A stretch of DNA of 32,309 bases from an uncultured Acidobacteriota bacterium (GTDB lineage: Bacteria > Acidobacteriota > Terriglobia > Terriglobales > CAINCZ01): contig CAINCZ010000073.1 in the NCBI GenBank assembly GCA_903847195.1, positions 1-32,309 of the forward strand, in the 5' to 3' direction. The notes below the pieces were generated by a model. The model ran no database searches. It was not told the DNA's origin and saw nothing but the letters and a program-made list of their open reading frames with translations. Positions 30,103-32,309 of this stretch are shown here, in pieces (position 1 is the stretch's first letter; every line of letters starts with the position of its first letter). Made by a program: the position numbers and the translations under genes.

Positions 30103-31485
30103 ATGAGCACCAGCAGTACAGCCTCACCCAACCGCGTGAACATCACGCAGTTCATTGACCAGTCACCCTTGACGTCGTACCAGACGGGTATCTTTGTCCT
30201 GTGCCTGCTGGTGACTCTCCTGGACGGCTTCGACAGTCAGATGATAGGCGTGGCGGGGCGGAGTATCGCCCAGCAGTTGCATTTGAGTCCCAAAGCGCTC
30301 GGGGTAGTGTTCAGCACCTCTTACTTCGGCGCCATGTTCGGTGCAATGTTTTTTGGCACGCTTGCCGACCGTTGGGGACGCAAGCGCATGTTGATCATCT
30401 GCGCCCTCTTGTTTGGCGGATGTACGCTGGCGATCACCCAGATTCGCACCGTCGAGCAACTGGCCATTTTGCGCCTGATCGGCGGGCTTGGCCTGGGTGG
30501 AGCGGTGCCGAACGCCGTCGCCTATGGCACGGAATTCGCTCCCAGCCGCATGCGTGCTTCGCTGGCGAGCGTGATGTGGGTGGGCGTACCCGGCGGCAGT
30601 GCTCTGGTAGGTATTACTGCCGCGTATGTGCTCCCGCGATACAACTGGCAGGCCCTTTTCTTGATCGGCGGCGTTCTGCCGCTGGTCATTTTGGTACTGC
30701 TGTGGTTCCTGCTGCCGGAGTCCCTGTCGTTTCTGGTGCGGCAAGGCAAGGACAAGGCTCAGGTCCACAGGATCGTTTCCAGGATTGCTCCGTCACTGGT
30801 AGAAGGCAAGGAAGTGGAGTTCTTTACCACGGAGAAGAAGATGCCCGGCGTGCCCATGAAGCACCTGTTCATGGAAGGACGCGCCCTGACCACCATTCTG
30901 ATCTGGCTGCTCTTCTACATGAGTTTTGTACTGCTGATTTTTGTCACCATCTGGAGTCCGAGCCTGTTGCTGCGCAGCGGCGCCACCATTCAGCAGGCCA
31001 GCATTGCCTACACACTCTGGAACCTGGCGGCCGTGCTGGCGACGCTCACCATTGGCCGCATCATGGATAAGTTCAACTACTATCGCGCGCTCGCGGCCAC
31101 GTTTGCGATCTCCGCGGTGGCTGTATCCCTGTTTGGAACTTACGCCAACAACCCATTCCTGCTGGTTGCGGGTTTATCGATCCTGAGCGGAATTTTTGTC
31201 AGCGGCGCCAACTCCGGAATCATGGCATTGGCGGCGCTGTCTTATCCGCCGGCCATCCGTGGTACCGGTATTGGCTGGGCCTTCGCCTTTGGACGTTTCG
31301 GAGCCATGTCCGGACCGATCGTGGGAGGCTACTTGCTGAGCCTGGGATGGAGTGTCGGCCAGGTCTGCATGGCCATCGGATCTTCAGGAATTCTGGCGGC
31401 CATCATCATTCTCATCTTGAAGGCTCACGTGGATTCCGTCGCTCGCAACAACAACACTTCGGCGATCGGCGCAGCCGCTCACTGA
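30103..31485 (+). CDS. MFS transporter, aromatic acid:H+ symporter (AAHS) family
   Basis: A 460-residue twelve-helix transporter. Helix 1 ends with LLDGFDSQMIG, the DGFD signature with two Asp residues that marks PcaK/BenK-type aromatic acid carriers. The helix 2-3 loop is GTLADRWGRKRM, the classic MFS motif, and PNAVAYGTEFAPSRMRA in helix 4-5 is also typical of AAHS. The ATG at 30103 has GGGAG six bases before it. It follows UbiD copy 3 and probably imports its substrate. The stop lies 51 bp before a strong hairpin shared with the convergent LysR gene. It is only distantly related to the MFS gene at 6654-7973. Confidence 0.9.
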   Translation: MSTSSTASPNRVNITQFIDQSPLTSYQTGIFVLCLLVTLLDGFDSQMIGVAGRSIAQQLHLSPKALGVVFSTSYFGAMFGAMFFGTLADRWGRKRMLIICALLFGGCTLAITQIRTVEQLAILRLIGGLGLGGAVPNAVAYGTEFAPSRMRASLASVMWVGVPGGSALVGITAAYVLPRYNWQALFLIGGVLPLVILVLLWFLLPESLSFLVRQGKDKAQVHRIVSRIAPSLVEGKEVEFFTTEKKMPGVPMKHLFMEGRALTTILIWLLFYMSFVLLIFVTIWSPSLLLRSGATIQQASIAYTLWNLAAVLATLTIGRIMDKFNYYRALAATFAISAVAVSLFGTYANNPFLLVAGLSILSGIFVSGANSGIMALAALSYPPAIRGTGIGWAFAFGRFGAMSGPIVGGYLLSLGWSVGQVCMAIGSSGILAAIIILILKAHVDSVARNNNTSAIGAAAH

Positions 31486-31536
31486 GTTCCGTACTGCATC
31501 CGAACGGCGGCCCATAAATCACAGTGTGCAAACACA

Positions 31537-31562
31537 GAATCGCCCCCGTAAGGGGGCGATTC
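31537..31562. terminator. Bidirectional terminator-like hairpin between MFS and lysR
   Basis: GAATCGCCCCC (31537-31547) and GGGGGCGATTC (31552-31562) form a perfect 11-bp stem with a GTAA loop between convergent genes. The minus-strand side is followed by TGTGTTT, and the plus side has no T-run. It probably ends both transcripts. Confidence 0.65.
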
Positions 31563-31607
31563 CAATTCCTGCCGGGATTCCTGCATCTGAGGGGCAAGCG
31601 CACCGCT

Positions 31608-32309
31608 TCAGATCGTCTTCCCTTTCCGTGATCTCTCCTGCTCCTGTTCCGCCTTGAAGCACTCGCGCACCAACCCTAAGAACAAATCGAGCACGGGCTG
31701 TCTCGCCTGATTCCGATAAGCCAGCACCAGATTCACCGTCGGCGGCGGTGTTTGCGCCAGCGGCCGGGAAACCGCCGTCTCCGGCAACATCTGTTCCAGG
31801 TACTTCGGAACCAGGCTGCAGCCCAGGCCCACGCCGACGGCACAAAGCGTGGTCAGAATATTTTCGGTCTCAACCTTGGAGATGAACTCCACGCCAGCCT
31901 GTTCCGCCAGGGAAACCGCCGCGTCGTGCAACTCCAAAGCGATTGCCTTCTTCAGGTAAACCAGCGGCATCGTCACCAGGTCCGTTATTGGAATTCGCTC
32001 CAGCTTTGCAAACGGATGCTGCGCCGGAACAATCGCGACGATCTCGTCGGAAAGCACCACCTCACACGTGATCTCTGGGTCGGAAACCGAGCCGCGGAGA
32101 AACCCTACATCGATCGCATGAGCCTGCAAGGCTAGAATTTGCTCTGGAACCGTAAGACTTCGCAGGACGACCTGAACTCCAGAACGGCTCGAGTGGATAA
32201 AAGGCGCCAATCGAGGAAACACCCGCCACTCCGTTCCTGGAATGAACCCGATCGTGAGTTTGCCCGACTCTAGATTCGCCGCATGCCGGATCTGCTCGTA
32301 CATGGAATC
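31608..32309 (-). CDS. LysR-family regulator, effector-binding domain (5' end missing)
   Basis: The frame is open to the right edge, so the DNA-binding N-terminus lies outside the window; about 233 residues remain. The start of the visible part, GKLTIGFIPGTEW, is the usual beginning of the LysR substrate domain. It is followed by LRSLTVPEQILALQAHAIDVGFLRG, LSDEIVAIVPAQHPFA and a late VGVGLGCSLVPKYLEQM, all typical. LysR regulators of this type often respond to aromatic acids, and one next to a UbiD/MFS unit would fit that. It converges on the MFS gene instead of sitting divergent from its target, so if it controls the TGAGACTT array it acts at a distance of over 3 kb. That link is a guess. 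Confidence 0.9.
   Translation of the reverse strand, partial: DSMYEQIRHAANLESGKLTIGFIPGTEWRVFPRLAPFIHSSRSGVQVVLRSLTVPEQILALQAHAIDVGFLRGSVSDPEITCEVVLSDEIVAIVPAQHPFAKLERIPITDLVTMPLVYLKKAIALELHDAAVSLAEQAGVEFISKVETENILTTLCAVGVGLGCSLVPKYLEQMLPETAVSRPLAQTPPPTVNLVLAYRNQARQPVLDLFLGLVRECFKAEQEQERSRKGKTI

Overview
The window is a dense accessory catabolic region of about 32 kb and roughly 60% GC. Almost every gene reads as uptake, CoA activation, decarboxylation or oxidation of aromatic or heteroaromatic acids. The composition, the plain Shine-Dalgarno sites, the strong intergenic hairpins and the gene content suggest a soil bacterium, and Acidobacteriota is my best guess. No rRNA or marker gene is present, so the taxonomy is an inference. 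I saw no tRNA, rRNA, CRISPR array or transposase.

Layout. (1) 1-480: the 3' part of a DsbA/thioredoxin-fold protein. (2) 11208-477, minus strand: a BenE-type permease, a UbiD decarboxylase with an MFS transporter, then a five-gene run made of CoA-transferase A and B, a second UbiD, a second BenE permease and an FAD oxidoreductase. (3) 11799-14558, plus strand: a glutamine-synthetase-like ligase and a class I aminotransferase. (4) 14705-26075, plus strand: a tight eleven-gene run with a TetR regulator, cupin, AMP-forming acyl-CoA ligase, DUF2848 protein, a complete xanthine-dehydrogenase-family molybdenum hydroxylase (large subunit, CoxG, FAD subunit, 2Fe-2S subunit), an NDP-forming acyl-CoA synthetase, a small Cys/His protein and an amidohydrolase, closed by a terminator hairpin. 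(5) 28090-26165, minus strand: an Old-Yellow-Enzyme/dienoyl-CoA-reductase-type flavoprotein, divergent from a third UbiD plus a second MFS aromatic-acid transporter (28542-31485). A LysR regulator that runs off the right edge converges on that transporter.

How it may work together. Four permeases of two families would import aromatic acids. CoA transferase or ligases would make aryl-CoA thioesters, UbiD enzymes would remove carboxylates, and the molybdenum enzyme would hydroxylate a ring (hetero)aryl-CoA. The combination of acyl-CoA ligase, three-subunit Mo hydroxylase and UbiD resembles the logic of the furoate/furandicarboxylate pathway, but the ring-opening and thioester-release steps would fall to unfamiliar proteins (DUF2848 and the NDP-forming synthetase). 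This is an inference.

Regulation. A palindrome with the core GAAC-N4-GTTC lies just downstream of a TTGACA promoter in front of the tetR gene. It recurs as a pair before the glutamine-synthetase-like gene and in degenerate form before the CoA-transferase operon, which suggests one TetR regulon joining three transcripts. A separate array of four TGAGACTT-type repeats spaced 21-23 bp lies upstream of a TTGACA promoter for the third UbiD.
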